Source of the DNA: Curvularia sp. ZM96
Lineage: Eukaryota; Ascomycota; Dothideomycetes; Pleosporales; Pleosporaceae
Direction: 5' to 3'
DNA: 64,000 nucleotides
NCBI GenBank assembly: GCA_022457065.1
Contig: JAJGBQ010000003.1
Coordinates: 1,798,001 to 1,862,000, forward strand
Below the pieces are notes generated by a model. The model was not told where the DNA came from. It saw only the letters and a list, made by a program, of their open reading frames with translations, and searched no databases. The translations under genes were made by a program, and so were the position numbers. Shown piece after piece: positions 33,536 through 46,193 of the stretch. Within the stretch, counting starts at the first letter, position 1. Each line of letters begins with the position of its first letter.

Positions 33536-34672
33536 GTAAACGTTGTGGTGGAGAGTACACGCGTTACAGTAAAGAGAAACGGATGGATGATTTGCAGGCA
33601 TGATACCACTAGGCGTTTTGCTGTCATCAGCGCGGGCAGCCATAATACCTATCTGAATGAGTCGAGTAACTTTTGTAGTTGAAGACATTTCTACGTAGAT
33701 AGGCTCAGTTTCTTAATCTAATACCCCTTCAAAACGTGCTGCTTTTCCAACACGTGCTGCTGATGCTGATGCTGCTGAGCTGGCTTTAATTCGTCAAGCA
33801 TGGGTGGGTTTTTGCGCAATTCCCGAAGCGTGGGGTCGCACCTGGGGGGAAATATAGAATTAGTATCAACTTCGCAGCCACATGACTCTATCAAAACACT
33901 ATTATTTAGATTTTTTTTTAATAACTAAATCGTTGTTACAGGTCTCCGTTATTACCTCAGAGTATTGAGTTTTGATATTCTAACGCGTTCGCGGTTCTAT
34001 TAGTTAGCCCGGTAATGCCGGTGAGTCGGATAGTTCTATTTCTTACTAGGGGTGGTCGCACAACATGCATGCGGCGTAAGACATGCCGCAACGTTGGCGC
34101 CATTCCGTTTTCCGTTTTAGAATACCATGCCCCATGATGCAACTTGCCCTGTTGATCTTTGACGCACTTTTCTCGGATGACAGCACGTGCAATCGGCTGC
34201 TGGCCAGCCCAGCGACGCCTCCCGACGACAGTCAAGGCGACGCGGGGAATACTCGGCGCACTAGACAAAGGCGGGGTCGGAACGCTTAGCTTACAGGTCG
34301 TTCGGAGCAATGACACGGCTAAGTAAGGAGGATATTGAAGCTGCGTGATTGGCTACATGGTGATTCATTACGGCACGTCTGACGTTTGTCCGTCGCCTGG
34401 TCCATGTCGGAAACCATGTCGCGACGAGTCCCACAGTCCAGCTCCCCGTGGAGATTACTATCGAGAGAAATCAGGGCCGGCGAATATAAGGATGGCAGGG
34501 TCTACGTCTTGGACCAGAAAACAAGAGCAGTGGGTTTGTCTTCATTGAACAACACTCGACCACGAAATTCACCGAGCTCGGTACTATTCAAGAGGAACCC
34601 TGGCCTGGCAAACGATTCCCTTGACCTTTTTATCTTGGCCCGCTCCCAGATCCTGCTCTTCTGTCACCCACC
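33536..34672. other. Intergenic region between ErdS-like and CYP53 genes
   Basis: About 1.1 kb, containing an AT-rich patch at 33890-33945 and a CTG/ATG-type triplet-rich stretch near 33750-33785. No coding or RNA gene recognised. Confidence 0.55.
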
Positions 34673-36230
34673 ATGTTTTTGACGCTTCTCTTGACGCCCT
34701 ACACTATCCTCATTCTACCAGTTCTTTTCTATCTGCTCCCCTACCTTCGCAACTGGCAGATCCGCGACATTCCGGCGCCGTTCCCAGCCGCATGGACCAA
34801 CCTATGGCTGCTTTACCAGTGCCGTCGAGGAAGACGCTTCCTTGCAGTGCATGAAGCACATAAGAAGCTTGGAAAGCTTGTCCGTATCCAGCCGCACCAT
34901 GTCAGCATCGCCGATGCTGATGCTATCACACAAGTTTATGGCCATGGCAATGGGTTCTTGAAGAGCGAGTACTATGACGCCTTCGTGTCCATTCGGAGAG
35001 GGCTATTCAACACACGGGACCGTGCTGAGCACACCAGGAAGAGGAAGACGGTTGCCCACACCTTCTCTGCGAAGAGCGTGCTGCAATTTGAGCAATACAT
35101 CCACCACAATCTGCAAGAACTGCAAAACCAGTGGGACCGCCGAGCGGATAGTGTCAAGGGAGGATGGTACGAAATGGATGCACTGAACTGGTTCAACTAC
35201 CTCGCCTTCGATGTCATTGGTGACCTGGCCTTTGGAGAGCCATTTGGCATGTTGAAGAAGGGCCGCGATGAAGCAGAGGTCGCCAGGGGAGGAAAGATTA
35301 CCTATGCGCCGGCTATCGAAGTGTTGAACCGAAGGGGAGAAGTCAGCGGGTATGTTGAAATTTCCGTCTTTGGTACCTGACCGACGTAGACTGACATGAT
35401 ACAGGACTGTTGGAATTTTCCCAGCCATCAAGCCCTACGCCAAATACTTTCCGGACCCTTTCTTTAGCCAAGGCATGAAGGCCGTCGAGAATCTTGCTGG
35501 TATCGCCATCGCTCGTGTTAACGCTCGTCTTGAGAAGCCATCCGACCGTGTAGACCTACTCGCCCGATTGATGGAAGGCCGTGACGAAACTGGCAACAAA
35601 CTAGGTCGTGAAGAGCTCACTGCGGAAGCCCTGACTCAGCTGATTGCTGGCTCGGACACTACTTCGAACACCTCCTGTGCCCTCCTCTACCATTGCCTCA
35701 AACACCCTGAGGTAGTCAAAAAGCTACAAAACGAGCTGGACGCTGCGCTGCCAGACCCCGACGCCGTACCTAGTTACGCTCAAGTCAAGGATCTCCCATA
35801 CGTCGATGCGGTGATCAAGGAGACTATGCGCATTCACAGCACCTCCTCCCTCGGACTCCCACGCCTCATCCCCCCTGGCCCCGGCGTTACCATCCTCGGC
35901 CACCACTTCCCTCAAGGCACCGTGCTCTCCGTACCCGCATACACAATCCACCACTCGACCGAGATCTGGGGACCAGACGCAGATACCTTCCGCCCTGAGC
36001 GATGGGAGAAGGTCACCGACCAGCAAAAGGCAGCCTTCATCCCCTTCAGTTACGGTCCCCGAGCTTGCGTAGGCAGGAATGTGGCTGAGATGGAGCTGGC
36101 GCTGATTGTGGCAACGGTTTTTAGAAGGTACGAGTTTGAGCTGAGGCAGAGTGAGATGGAGACTAGGGAGGGATTCTTGAGGAAGCCGCTTGCGCTGGAG
36201 GTGGGCATGCGGAAGAGGAGTTTTGCTTGA
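34673..36230 (+). CDS. Cytochrome P450, CYP53 family benzoate 4-monooxygenase
   Basis: ER-anchored P450 that para-hydroxylates benzoate, a fungal route for detoxifying and using plant phenolics through the beta-ketoadipate pathway. Exons 34673-35349 and 35405-36230 give 500 residues. An N-terminal hydrophobic anchor (TLLLTPYTILILPVLFYLLP) is followed by DIPAP and YGHGNGFLKSEYYDAFVSIR, then RRGLFNTRDRAEHTRKRKTV. I-helix motif AGSDTTSNTS lies near 306, KETMRIH (ExxR) near 363, and the haem-binding FSYGPRACVGRN near 440-451 with its ligand Cys. The intron matches a conserved region after EVLNRRGEVSG. The wording closely follows what I recall of Aspergillus BphA/CYP53A1. No other catabolic gene of the pathway is adjacent. 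Confidence 0.93.
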
Positions 36231-36596
36231 GGCAGGGTTGACTTTCTTCCTTTCTTATGTGGTTAGATGTGTAAAAGGAGGTTCTTTGATGTTTCTGAGA
36301 GGATGAGACTTCTTCTACCTATACCTGGGGATTTGTTTAGAGGCCATTTGAACAAGAATGTGCATAGAATGAAACTTTCTTTCTCATCTTTTTTTATGCA
36401 ACTGGCGTTTGCTTGGGCATGTCTTAGTGAAGCAATAAAGTACGATTGTGAAATATAGAATCCAGTATGTGCATGCATGCACATACACTGAGCCAATGAA
36501 AGATGGAAACTATGACGTGAGGAAGAATACGTTGTTAGGGTGTATGCCAAATAGGGCCTAGCGGACACGTGACCTCGAGCAAAAGTCAGAAAAAAA
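36231..36596. other. Intergenic region between CYP53 and 5S rRNA
   Basis: CYP53 3' end plus non-coding DNA. A palindromic TGCATGCATGCA lies at about 36471-36482. Nothing else recognised. Confidence 0.5.
36590..36596 (-). terminator. Pol III oligo-T terminator of the 5S rRNA gene
   Basis: Seven consecutive A on the plus strand, read as T7 directly after the 5S 3' end on the minus strand. Confidence 0.8.
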
Positions 36597-36716
36597 ACAT
36601 ACGACAGCGGGGATTCGCCAGTGGTCACCCACCTGACTACTAGTCCGCCGGTCTTCAGCTTAAGTACCGGAGATCGAACGGGATCCGCTGCGTGTCTGAA
36701 GCCTATGGTCGTATGT
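36597..36716 (-). rRNA. 5S ribosomal RNA gene
   Basis: On the minus strand the sequence begins ACATACGACCATAGGCTTC at 36716 and ends with GCTGTCGTATGT at 36597. The 5' and 3' ends pair to form helix I, the total is 120 nt, and the internal promoter region of 5S (around GGTGGGTGACC and the GATCTCCGG loop) is present. It is followed on the minus strand by a run of seven T residues (36590-36596), a Pol III terminator. A single dispersed copy among protein genes is the usual arrangement in filamentous ascomycetes, as opposed to a tandem array. Confidence 0.93.
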
Positions 36717-37367
36717 ACTAAATATTACTCTCCTAGTTATTCAAGTAGAACTATATAACAGGTGACTGTCACGTGCGTGCCTTTGTTCGTGCACCAATGT
36801 ACAGGTCTGCGCATAGACACTTTTTGATGACTGACGATACTTTGCACTCTCTTTCCTCCCTTCTACAAGCGCTATCTACGTGTAAAGAAGTAGTATTAGG
36901 TACTTGCGATATTCATGATTTATTTTGTGCTACTTTTGGGACGTTTACGGGTGTGGTTGCAGAATTCTTTGTAGACACTTAGTAATATAAAGATTGTATC
37001 TCTTTTAGTTTTTAGGTAGCGATAGATATTAGAGGCTGTGTATATCTGAGATGTAAAGGCACGTGATCCAAGGTCGGATTTTGCTAGACATCTGAATTGA
37101 AGTTGGGCCCAGACGATTAATTTACTGCTTGTCGTGTGTCCATGCGGAGCCGTGACGTCGGGCAAGTGAAGCGCGAAGCCTCGCGCTAGGCTAGTGAGTG
37201 CGCACTGGCCACCGAACTTAGCGTCCATTGTCGCGATACTCTCCAACAACGCGCATGGCAGATCCGGGCATCCCCTCAACCCACGACGGCAACCCACGAC
37301 CCATCGCCCCTCGCCACCCCCCAACGCGGCCGCGAATTCGGGAGCAGGATTGCCTGCGCCGCCCATC
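36717..37367. other. Intergenic region upstream of TAF2
   Basis: About 650 bp holding the TAF2 promoter; AT-rich to about 37080, then GC-rich close to the start codon. No coding feature is supported. Confidence 0.5.
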
Positions 37368-40300
37368 ATGGCGCCCCTCGAGCTCGCCGACGCAATGGAC
37401 GACGCCTCGTCGGACGACTCTTTTACCCTGCTGAAGCAGCAGCTCGAGCTTGACTTCAGCTTTGCACCGCGCCGCGTCAAGGGCCTTACCACGCTCGATA
37501 TCCAGCCTGACAAAGCCCAGCTGCGGGAGATTACGCTACATTGCCGACAACTCCGACCGACGAGCATACGTATCCAAGGAGAGAAGGCCGCCTTTAGCTA
37601 CTCGAACCTGCACCAACGCCTGACGCTCTACCCTGGCACCGGCCTGCAGCAGTATCATTTCGTCAAGCAGCGCATCGCGCGACACACTTCGGGCGCCGAG
37701 GACGAGCTGATCATCACGGTGCCTGACAAGGTCAAGATTCGGGAAGTGAAGCCCTCCGAGGCTGGCATGACGGATGATGCACATGGTACCTTTTACGCGC
37801 CGCTGAAACTCGAGATTGAATACATACTGGACGATTTTCGGGATGCGCTTCACTTTGTCGGTGTCGAGGATGGAGACGCTCGCTTTCCGCATGCCTATAC
37901 GCGAAACTCGTCCTTTCCTGGTACCGCATCTTGCCTGTTTCCCTGTATAGACGATGGCGAGACGAGGTGTATTTTCGAAGTCTCTATCCGCTACCCACGC
38001 ACGCTAGGAGATGCTCTTGCCAAGCCCTTGCCGCCGAATCCGAACGTCCCGGGTGATAGAGCTGAGAAAGCTGACAGTGTCATGTTGGACGTGGATGATG
38101 ATCAACCTGATTTGTCGGAAGAAGAAAAGGCTATGGAAATGCAAGTTGTTTGCTCCGGCACGCTGACTGACGATGTGAGTGCCTATACTGGTTTGTTGCG
38201 TGTGAACTCCTAACGTGTGCAGATTCTCGATCCTGCCGACCCTACGCGAAAGACTGCGAGCTTCTCCTGCGATACTCCCGTTCTTCCGCAGCATATTGGC
38301 TTCGTCATCGGCCCATTTGAACATGTCGACCTATCTGAATATCGTGATACCCTGGATGACGAACGCTTGGGCGAGAATGCCATCAAGGTCCACGCTTTCT
38401 GCTTGCCGGGCAAGGAGAACGAGGTTCGAAACAGCGCCATGATGCTTGCCCGAGCTCTTGACACCTTCACTGAGCGCTTTCAGAGTTATGCTTTCGGTAA
38501 CTCCTACAAACTCGCCTTCGTAGACGACCTGGATTGCGATACTGCGCACACGGCATCTTTTTCTATCTGCAGCTCACGGCTGCTGTTCCCAGAGACCGTT
38601 TGGGAGCCTCTCGAGCACACCACCAGAGTGCTAGTGCATGCCGTAGCTAGCCAGTGGATAGGTGTCGATGTCATTGCGCACAGCCTGGAAGACTATTGGA
38701 TCATCGTTGGTGGCTCATGGTTTATGGCTGAACTCTACCTCAAAGAGCTCTTCGGCCGCAACGACTGGCGCTTCAGGCAAAAGTTGATGGTGGACAAAGT
38801 CATTTACATGGACCGGAAGCGCCCGTCACTACAGCAACTCGGAGAACATATGCAGCTGGATCCTCGCGAGGTTGAGTTTATGGAGCTGAAATCACTCATG
38901 GTCCTCTCCATATTGCACAACCGCCTGGTGAAACAGAGCGGCAAGAATGGTGTTGACAGGTGCTTGTACCGGATGCTCTTCAATGCCCGTCAAGGAAAAT
39001 ACCCCAATGGGGCTGTTACTACCGACGACTTCCTCGACATTTGTGAGAAAGTGGGCCACCAGAAATTGGAGTCCTTCTTCCAGCAGTGGATTGTGGGCTC
39101 AGGATGCCCTACGTTTCACTGTGTTCCATCCTTCAACAAGAAGAAGCAAGTCGTTCAGCTTACCATCAAGCAGCTCCAGGCCGACTCATCCATCGCAACC
39201 ATTGAAAACGGCCTTGCGGCAGATGACTTCATGCGTGAAGCTAAAGAGAAATCTCGTGATTTGCGGTCAGCAACAGGATATCCCACTTTCGTAGGCCCAA
39301 TGACTATCAGGATTCACGAAGCTGACGGCACCCCTTACGAGCATATTGTCGACATTAATTCTAACAACGTCAAAGTCGAGATTCCATACAACACCAAATA
39401 CAAGCGACTTAAGAGAAATCGATTGAACAAAGAGCGCATGGCAGCAGCAGCAGGCCTTGATGCCTCCGGCGAGACGCAAGAAGATGTCACCTTTTACATG
39501 CTGGGAGATCTGTTCACTTCGCCCCAGGAGCACGAAGAGTGGCGATTGGACGACTGGCCACCGGAAGACGAAGCTAAGCAAGAGGGGGAAGCGTACGAGT
39601 GGATCCGTATTGATGCAGACTTTGAATGGATATGCAGGACTAACATTGAAGACATGCCGTCCTACATGTATGTCTCGCAACTGCAGCAAGACAAGGATGT
39701 TGTTGCACAGGCAGAGTCGATACAGTTTCTTGCCAACAAAGAGGGTCACCCGTTGATTTCCACCTTCCTGGTCAAAACTCTGATGGACAATCGATACTTT
39801 CATGGTATACGGACTATGGCTGCCATGGTCCTCGCCCAGAGCGCGCTCAAGCGGACTCAATGGGTCGGGCTTTTCCATCTGAAAAAGGCTTTCCGGGAGC
39901 TGTTCTGCTTGCCAAACTCGCCAATGACTCGATCAAACGACTTTTCTGACCGCAGCATGTACCTTATACAATGCGCGATCCCCAGAGCTATTGCTAAGAT
40001 CAAGGGCGAAGATGGGAGGTCACCATTAGAGGCCAAGCGGTTCTTATTGGATCTTGTCCGATACAACGATAACCGTGGGAATGATTACAGTGATGATCAT
40101 TACATCGCCACACTGATGCGCTGCCTTGCGGAAACCCTCACCAAGACAAACGCAAATTCTGAGCTCAGCCATGAGGAATGGGCCCAAGAGCAAGACTTCA
40201 CAAGCAAGGCCCTTGGAGAACTTACCCGCCATCAGAGGCTCGATGAATGGATTCCTACGTACCAGAACGTGTATACGACTACTGCGCTTGACTGTGCGTT

Positions 40301-42026
40301 CAAGTTGGTTACAAGCCGAGTCACGCCTTTCAAGCCTACAGAGTTTCTGCAGTATGCGCAACTGGGCAATGCAGATAATGTGCGTCTAAAAGCGTGGGAA
40401 TGCCTTGTTCGGTTGGGCATGTTCCGCAAAGATTCAGTCATGAGGTTTCTCGTTCACGAAATTCGATCCGACCCTTCGCCGTACTTCCGAAAGCAAATGC
40501 TGCGCATCCTGGGCCTTGCTATCGGTCAAGTGGCTACCGGTGATGTCTGGGCACCAGAGAAGGCTGCTGAAACGGCTGCAGACACCCTTGTGGTCGAGAA
40601 TGAAGCGAGCAACGCTGAACGCGCGTCTGCCCTTGCCCGTCAGAACCTTAACGGGGCTTTGAGAGGACTGAAGAACGACTTGCAAGGCCATCAGACTTTG
40701 CGTTCGGTACTGGAGGAAGCACTGAAGTCCAAGACCTTGTCTACCAACGATATGACGGAGATTTTGGACATTTGCGACATGATCTTCGACAACCAAAAGG
40801 TCAACAAGCTGCCAGTGAAACTGGCTCTTCCGCGGTACTGGACGGTAACACATGTCGGAAAGGCAGTCATGCGCTTCAAGCAGACCAACAAATTTCGAAC
40901 GACGCCTAGGCGACCTCTGGTCGCCCCTACTCCTGTTCCTGTTGCTGCACCAGCCCCTGTTCTTCCGGTCGCCCCGCCTCTTCCTCTACGAGAGCCTGTC
41001 CCTCCGACAGCGAAGCCACCTGGTCAGCCTAAGTTGTCGCTCAAGATTGGTGGATTGTTAAAGAATAAGAGCGCTTCATCTCCGCCAACAGCTGTCGACT
41101 CTACAACCGCCAAATCACGAAGTCAGTCTATGGTGTTTTCGCCTACAATTCACCATTCACCATCTCCTGTTCCTCAGTCGACCAGGCCATCTCCCGCACC
41201 GCAGCAACAGTCGCAGTCGCAGTCGCAGCCATCTCAGCCATCTCAGCCTGCAGCCACCTCTGCTCCTACCTCCGCTCAACCAGATTCTCGAGCTTCGACA
41301 CCCGAGATACCATTGATGCAGCAACCTAAGAAGAAGACAGCCACACCGGCGGCGACACCAAAAGCAGGAACTCCGGCACCAGTATCAGCCACCGCTCCGG
41401 CTGCGGGTTCAGTAGCAGCACCAAAACCAATCACAAAAACCCCGGTCCCGCCACCAAAAGTTTCTGCACCAGGTTCTGCATCTACTTCTTTCCAAGGAAA
41501 GCCAGCAGTTACCACTGTCAAGATCCCAAAATCTGTGGCTACGCCTCCTGCCATCTCATCACCCGTGCCTCTGCCAGCTCCTAAACTCAAGATCAAGACC
41601 AAGACTGCCAATGGTGCAACAGTAACGTCCAGGCCATCGAGCGCAGCGCCATCGCCGCGTCCCAGCGTCGCACCTTCGCCTCGACCGAGCGTTGCCCCTC
41701 CAGCTCGCCCTGCTGGAGCTCCGTCGGGATCCGTTGCCAGGCCAGTCATCAAGCAGAAGCGAAGCAAGATTGTCAAGTTGCGACTTGCCCCTCGTCTCCT
41801 CTCGCGCTTCACCGGCGACAACAAAAAGCGCAAGTTGATTGTAGGAAACGGCGACGATGAGCGGCCGTTGAAGAGACAGAGTCTTGAGACGAGCAGCCAT
41901 CTGAATGGAAATGGTGCTGGCAAAAGCGGACTGGTTAGTGTAGAAAGAGGAGGCGCTGGGAAGCCGCGGCTGGTGGTCAAGATGAAGGTTGGAAAAGGCA
42001 AGTTGCCTATGAATCGGGCACAGTGA
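37368..42026 (+). CDS. TAF2: Transcription initiation factor TFIID subunit 2 (TAF2)
   Basis: Large TFIID subunit that contacts core promoter DNA near the initiator. Exons 37368-38174 and 38223-42026 give 1536 residues. The open frame runs upstream, but 37368 is the first ATG consistent with MAPLELADAMDD. The N-terminal half has the M1-aminopeptidase-like fold: RRVKGLTTLDIQP, SSFPGTASCLFPCIDDGETR, and HAVASQWIGVDVIAHSLEDY leading to IVGGSWFMAELYLKELFGRN. The zinc-binding HExxH of real peptidases is missing, as expected in TAF2. ARM-like helices run from about 480 to 1170. The last 350 or so residues are Pro/Ser/Ala/Thr-rich and disordered, ending in basic patches (KQKRSKIVKLRLAPR, KKRKLI), probably nuclear localisation. 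Confidence 0.92.
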
Positions 42027-42983
42027 TTTCGCGGCGAAGAGACGTGTTACTTCTCATGCGGAAAGAAAACGAAGAAGAGACGATCATGAAAGAAGGCGAA
42101 GATGATGCGATACCGCAGGCAAAAAAAAAGAAACCGAAGAGCGAGGGAAGGATGCATGCATTTTATGGTGTTATCATGGTTATAGGATACCTTTTTTTTT
42201 CTCTTTCTTTCACTTGGGGACACCACCTCAATGATGAAAAGACGAGGGGAGAAGACCTCGGACACTACAAACGGGAGAGGAAATCATTCAGCCCAAAGGG
42301 AAAAAGGGGCATAGGGAGGATTCACAACAACAGCATTCAGCGGCGGCGTTTTATTTTACATGTGTTTTTTTTTACTTGCTAGCAGAAAGGATTATGTACA
42401 TGCGTATTTGTATGTGTATGTGCGATACGGGATTTTTTTTTCCAAACTCGTTGTTAGTCCGGATATTAGGTGGATATACCCTCTTCTTTCATATAGGGCT
42501 TTTTTTTTACTCTTTTCGAAACCAGATGAGGGTGTTTAAGGCGGTGATCTAGTGGGTAGTTGTAGGAATGAGAGAGGAAGTGGAGATTGAAGGAGTATGA
42601 AAGCAAAGAAAAAATAAAATAAAATCAAGATGATGTACCGATTTTTTACTGTGTAGTATTGTGTATTTGCTCTATCGCGCACTGCTTGGTAGTGAAAAAA
42701 AAATGGATGAAGACAGAGAAAGGTGGTATCAGCGATATATTGTGCACGAAACATAAACAGGTCTTTGTATTGAATCATGCCGAGGCACAAGGTACTTTTG
42801 CTGGACCTTGTTCCTCTCCTTTCCCTTCTGCCGCCCCTCTCATGCGCCAGTCAAGGCAGACGAGCCAGTCGTAGACCCGTTAGACACAAGAAGAACGAGC
42901 CGTTGTACAAGTGCAAGGAGATTGCACATCTAAGAGCGAAATAGTGGGATGGGAAACTAAAACAGACTGATCCTCCCAGGGTA
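42027..42983. other. Intergenic region between convergent TAF2 and BAH-protein genes
   Basis: Contains both 3' ends with several runs of eight or nine T or A (for example near 42193, 42366, 42433, 42501 and 42700). No gene is recognised. Confidence 0.6.
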
Positions 42984-44671
42984 TTATCCTCTCCAAAGCA
43001 ATTTTCTAACAGAACGTACAGCAGAATGTAATAGAGACTCGTGGACGGGGGTGGACTGGGGGGTATACGTTGTTCTTATGATGATATCAGATACAGGTGG
43101 TGTTGTAGTTAATGCCGCTGCCGTGGTAACGGCGGTCGTCGTTGGCGATGTTTGCGTAGTGGTGGTGGCGATAGTAGACGGAGCAGCATCTCCTTTGTCG
43201 CTTGTATTCAAGGTTGCGAAATGGTTTGCTTGGGGTATATGTGACTTCTTGGCTAAGCTCGTCGACGCGCGTTTCCTCTTGTTCTTGGATCCAAGTGGAC
43301 GACCCCTCCTTCTTGGCGCTGAGAGGAACAAGACTTAGTGGTTAGACGGGGAGCATGTTTTTATGGCCTCACCATTTGTCCCAGGTGGGGCTACTGGTGC
43401 AGGCTCAGGCTTGTTCACCGGTGCAGCTGCATCATTCGAAAGGGTATCCTTGGTGTTGATTGTGACAGTGACGTTTTCACTTTCGTTGTCTTCGGCTACA
43501 CCAGATAGGGCCTTGAGGTCTGTGGGTGACAGGGAATCATCGGCCCTATCGATGACCTTGCCGCACATCAGACATGATACGTCGACGTCCCATTGTCGCG
43601 CCTTGTCTTCAGAGAGAGCGTTGTCGGTGATGGTAAGGCGCACTTTGCCGGTGTCGGAGGCACTCAGCTTGGCACCAAAAGGTAGTTCTGGACCCGAGTT
43701 GTTGCCATTTGCTTTTGGGTGCTTCTTGCTCTTCTTCAATGGTGGAGAAGTGACCCGGCGTGCATCCGACACCTTCCGAACAGCTTCTTGTTCAAGGCAA
43801 CGCGCATGGAGCCACTCTGAGCAATGTGAACATTGAACCAGTAGCTCATCCGGGTTAATGGGTTGCTTGTCGATGCAGTACTTTTTGAGCGCCTGCAGAT
43901 TGATCAGTAGTGAACCATGGATATGGAGCGCGAGATTCTTACGCTGAATGGGTGGAGCCTCTTGGTGATGTCGTAGCTTTGCCTGAAGAACAGTTGGTCT
44001 GCTGGAAGTGGGAGGCTGTCTGGGTCGTCGTTCCAATGTACTGTGTCTGCGAGGGATTGGACGGTCACAGCTTCGATGACGTCCATGTGGTTGCTGACGA
44101 TAACCTCGGTGCTGCCGTGGTGTGATTGTCGCCCACCTGGGAGGTCCTCTGGGCGATATACCCAAAAGACTCTTAGGAAGACGTGAGAAGAGTCGCCGGC
44201 GCGAATCTCGAGGATTTTGGCCAGCCAGCCCTCTACTGCGTTGGATGAATTCTTGTCCTCGGCCTCTTCGCTGTTCTTTACGAAGACTATCTGGCCAACT
44301 TGGAACTCCTCGCTGTTTATAGTGAATTTCCGATAGCGGCTGGTACTCTCCCAGTGCAGCACGGGCGAAATCTTGACGTGGACTTCACTGAGCTCGGTTT
44401 GAGGGAAAGGGTTTGACTGTACGACGTTTGCATCGAGCGGCGCATCTTGGCCGGGGTATTTTGGGGGTTTGCCTGTGGTGCCTGTCTTTTGCTTGTTGGC
44501 AACAGCAGCATTACGGAGCTTTTTTTGTGCCTTTGCGTTTGCGGCGGTGACGGTGAAGCCGTGGAAATCTTCTATGGTAGACCAATCGACTTTTGGCTTT
44601 TTGGCGACAGGATCATTTGAGTTGCTGGAGCGGGATGGAGTATCATCGGTTGCTTTGCGTTTCTGCGCCAT
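42984..44671 (-). CDS. BAH-domain chromatin protein with PHD-like segment and AT-hook (EPR-1-like candidate)
   Basis: Minus-strand exons 44671-43943, 43892-43373 and 43318-42984 give 527 residues starting MAQKRKATDD. A basic N-terminus (KKPKVDWSTIEDFHGFTV) leads to a BAH domain at about 120-240, with FQVGQIVFVKNSEE, VEGWLAKILEIRAG, FLRVFWVYRPEDLPGG, VIVSNHMDVIEA and FFRQSYDITKRLHPFS. Next comes a Cys/His segment, NPDELLVQCSHCSEWLHARC, that looks like the second half of a PHD finger. The AT-hook RRRGRPLGSKNKRKR lies near 418, before a Thr-rich tail. BAH-PHD proteins of this layout include Neurospora EPR-1, a reader of H3K27 methylation; whether this is its ortholog cannot be settled here, as many fungal BAH proteins share the layout. 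Confidence 0.8.
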
Positions 44672-46193
44672 GGTGGGGTGTGGGAGTGAGTAAGGGTAGA
44701 GGGCAGGCCGGGAGGGCCTTGGGGCCGAAGATGGGCGCGCGTTGGGATACCTCGTCAATTGGTTTGGTGCGCGGGGGCAAGGCGCGCGACCCGGATTATA
44801 GCATGGAAACAAGGCGCAACCTGGTCGGCGACACAAGCGATGGGCTCATGAGCAGAGTGAGGTCGACTGCAGGCTGTGAGCAGACGCGTTGTTTCAAAGT
44901 GGAGCACCCAACGCGTTTGGCAGAGGTACCGAATACGTGGGTCGCTAGCGGACGTGACAGGTCACGTGGGTTGGCGTTGCGTCAGGATGCAAAGCGCCGA
45001 CTCCGAGGCATGGCGTTTCGAACCGGATATTTGGCCAAGCCAGCGGCTTGCTAGATGACGTGAAGACATGCACGCTTACCGTGCGAGTTGGCAAGAGGGC
45101 TGGCGTCGAGCGCTGACGCAGAGCCGGAGTGTGGCAGCGGGCATTCGGGAGCGGCGGGGTGGTTGTGGACATGGTGATTTGTGGATGGGTAGTACAGTGT
45201 GCATGAGCGAGTGGTGGTGTGGTGGGCAGAGGGCATGTAGGTAAGACGGGGGGCACTGGGGCTCTGCAGGATCAGCATGTGGACGCGTGTGGGCTTGGAA
45301 GAAGAATACCGTACCCCGGATTTGGTGCGCCGGTGCCGGCCGTTGTTGCTAGCATGGGAAAACAAATACATAGTACAAGACGTAGGACGAGTACCAAGGC
45401 CAAGGTGCACTGCCACAACATCATCATGATCCAGCCAGCCCAGCATGGCATGGGGCCCGGCTGGCCGCGCACAAGTGCACGCCAGTCTAGTCTGGCACGG
45501 GCGTGCCGTGGGCTTGAATACGGCATTAGGCCAATGAATAAGCGTGCGCTGGCCACTACACTCGTCGGCCCACGGCCTGAATGGGGAGGCTGGCATGTTT
45601 GGGGGGCCCGCCAAGACGAGCTCGTGAGAGGCTGCCGTTGTGCCGTGGCAGACGCCGCCGCCGCTGGGGGACGAGAGGGCAGCAAAAAGAAACACCGCGA
45701 AGACGGCGTCCGCAACAAAGAGAGCCCCGGGGCCTAGTCGTACAGACGGCGCCCTCTTGCGCCGATCGCTGAACCCTTCCGCGTCATAGGCTAGTAATCC
45801 CTGCCCATGCGCCCAGAAATTCCTCCACAACTAACTGAGCCTAAGACGACCGCGCTGCTCCGGTATATGCACTACATCTACCGCTCCTCTGCTCCTTCTG
45901 CCCCCGTAATCTTTTCTCCTTGTGTCCTTTTTGCGCCCTCGCCCTCGCCCTCGCCCTCGCCCTCGCCCTCGCCCTCGCCCTGCCCTGCCCTGCCCCGTCG
46001 CTCGTTCCACCACCCTCGCCTCTGCTGCTGCCGCCGCCGTCCAGACCCCTTGAGTGAGCCCTGTCTCTGTGGCTCGCGCGACTGGTTCACTACCAGCGAC
46101 ACCACGCGCACCCTGACAGCACCTGCATTGCACTCCCGCAGCCGGGCCATCGCTCTATCCTGACGCCCCTTCGCCCTCCCGCTCGTCGCTGCC
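44672..46193. promoter_or_regulatory. Divergent promoter region of the BAH-protein and Caf120-like genes
   Basis: About 1.5 kb between divergent starts. Overlapping open frames arise from GC-rich sequence and show no domain. It contains the GCCCTC array described separately, close to the Caf120-like start. Confidence 0.5.
45935..45991. repeat. GCCCTC hexanucleotide array followed by GCCCT units
   Basis: Seven tandem GCCCTC units (45935-45976) pass directly into three GCCCT units. It lies about 200 bp upstream of the Caf120-like ATG, probably within its promoter or leader. The change from six- to five-base units suggests replication slippage. Confidence 0.85.

Noticed and set aside
45051..45830. 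259-codon minus-strand open frame in the BAH/Caf120 spacer
   Set aside because: Frames are open on both strands across the same GC-rich stretch, and the translation is low in hydrophobic core pattern and has no recognisable motif.
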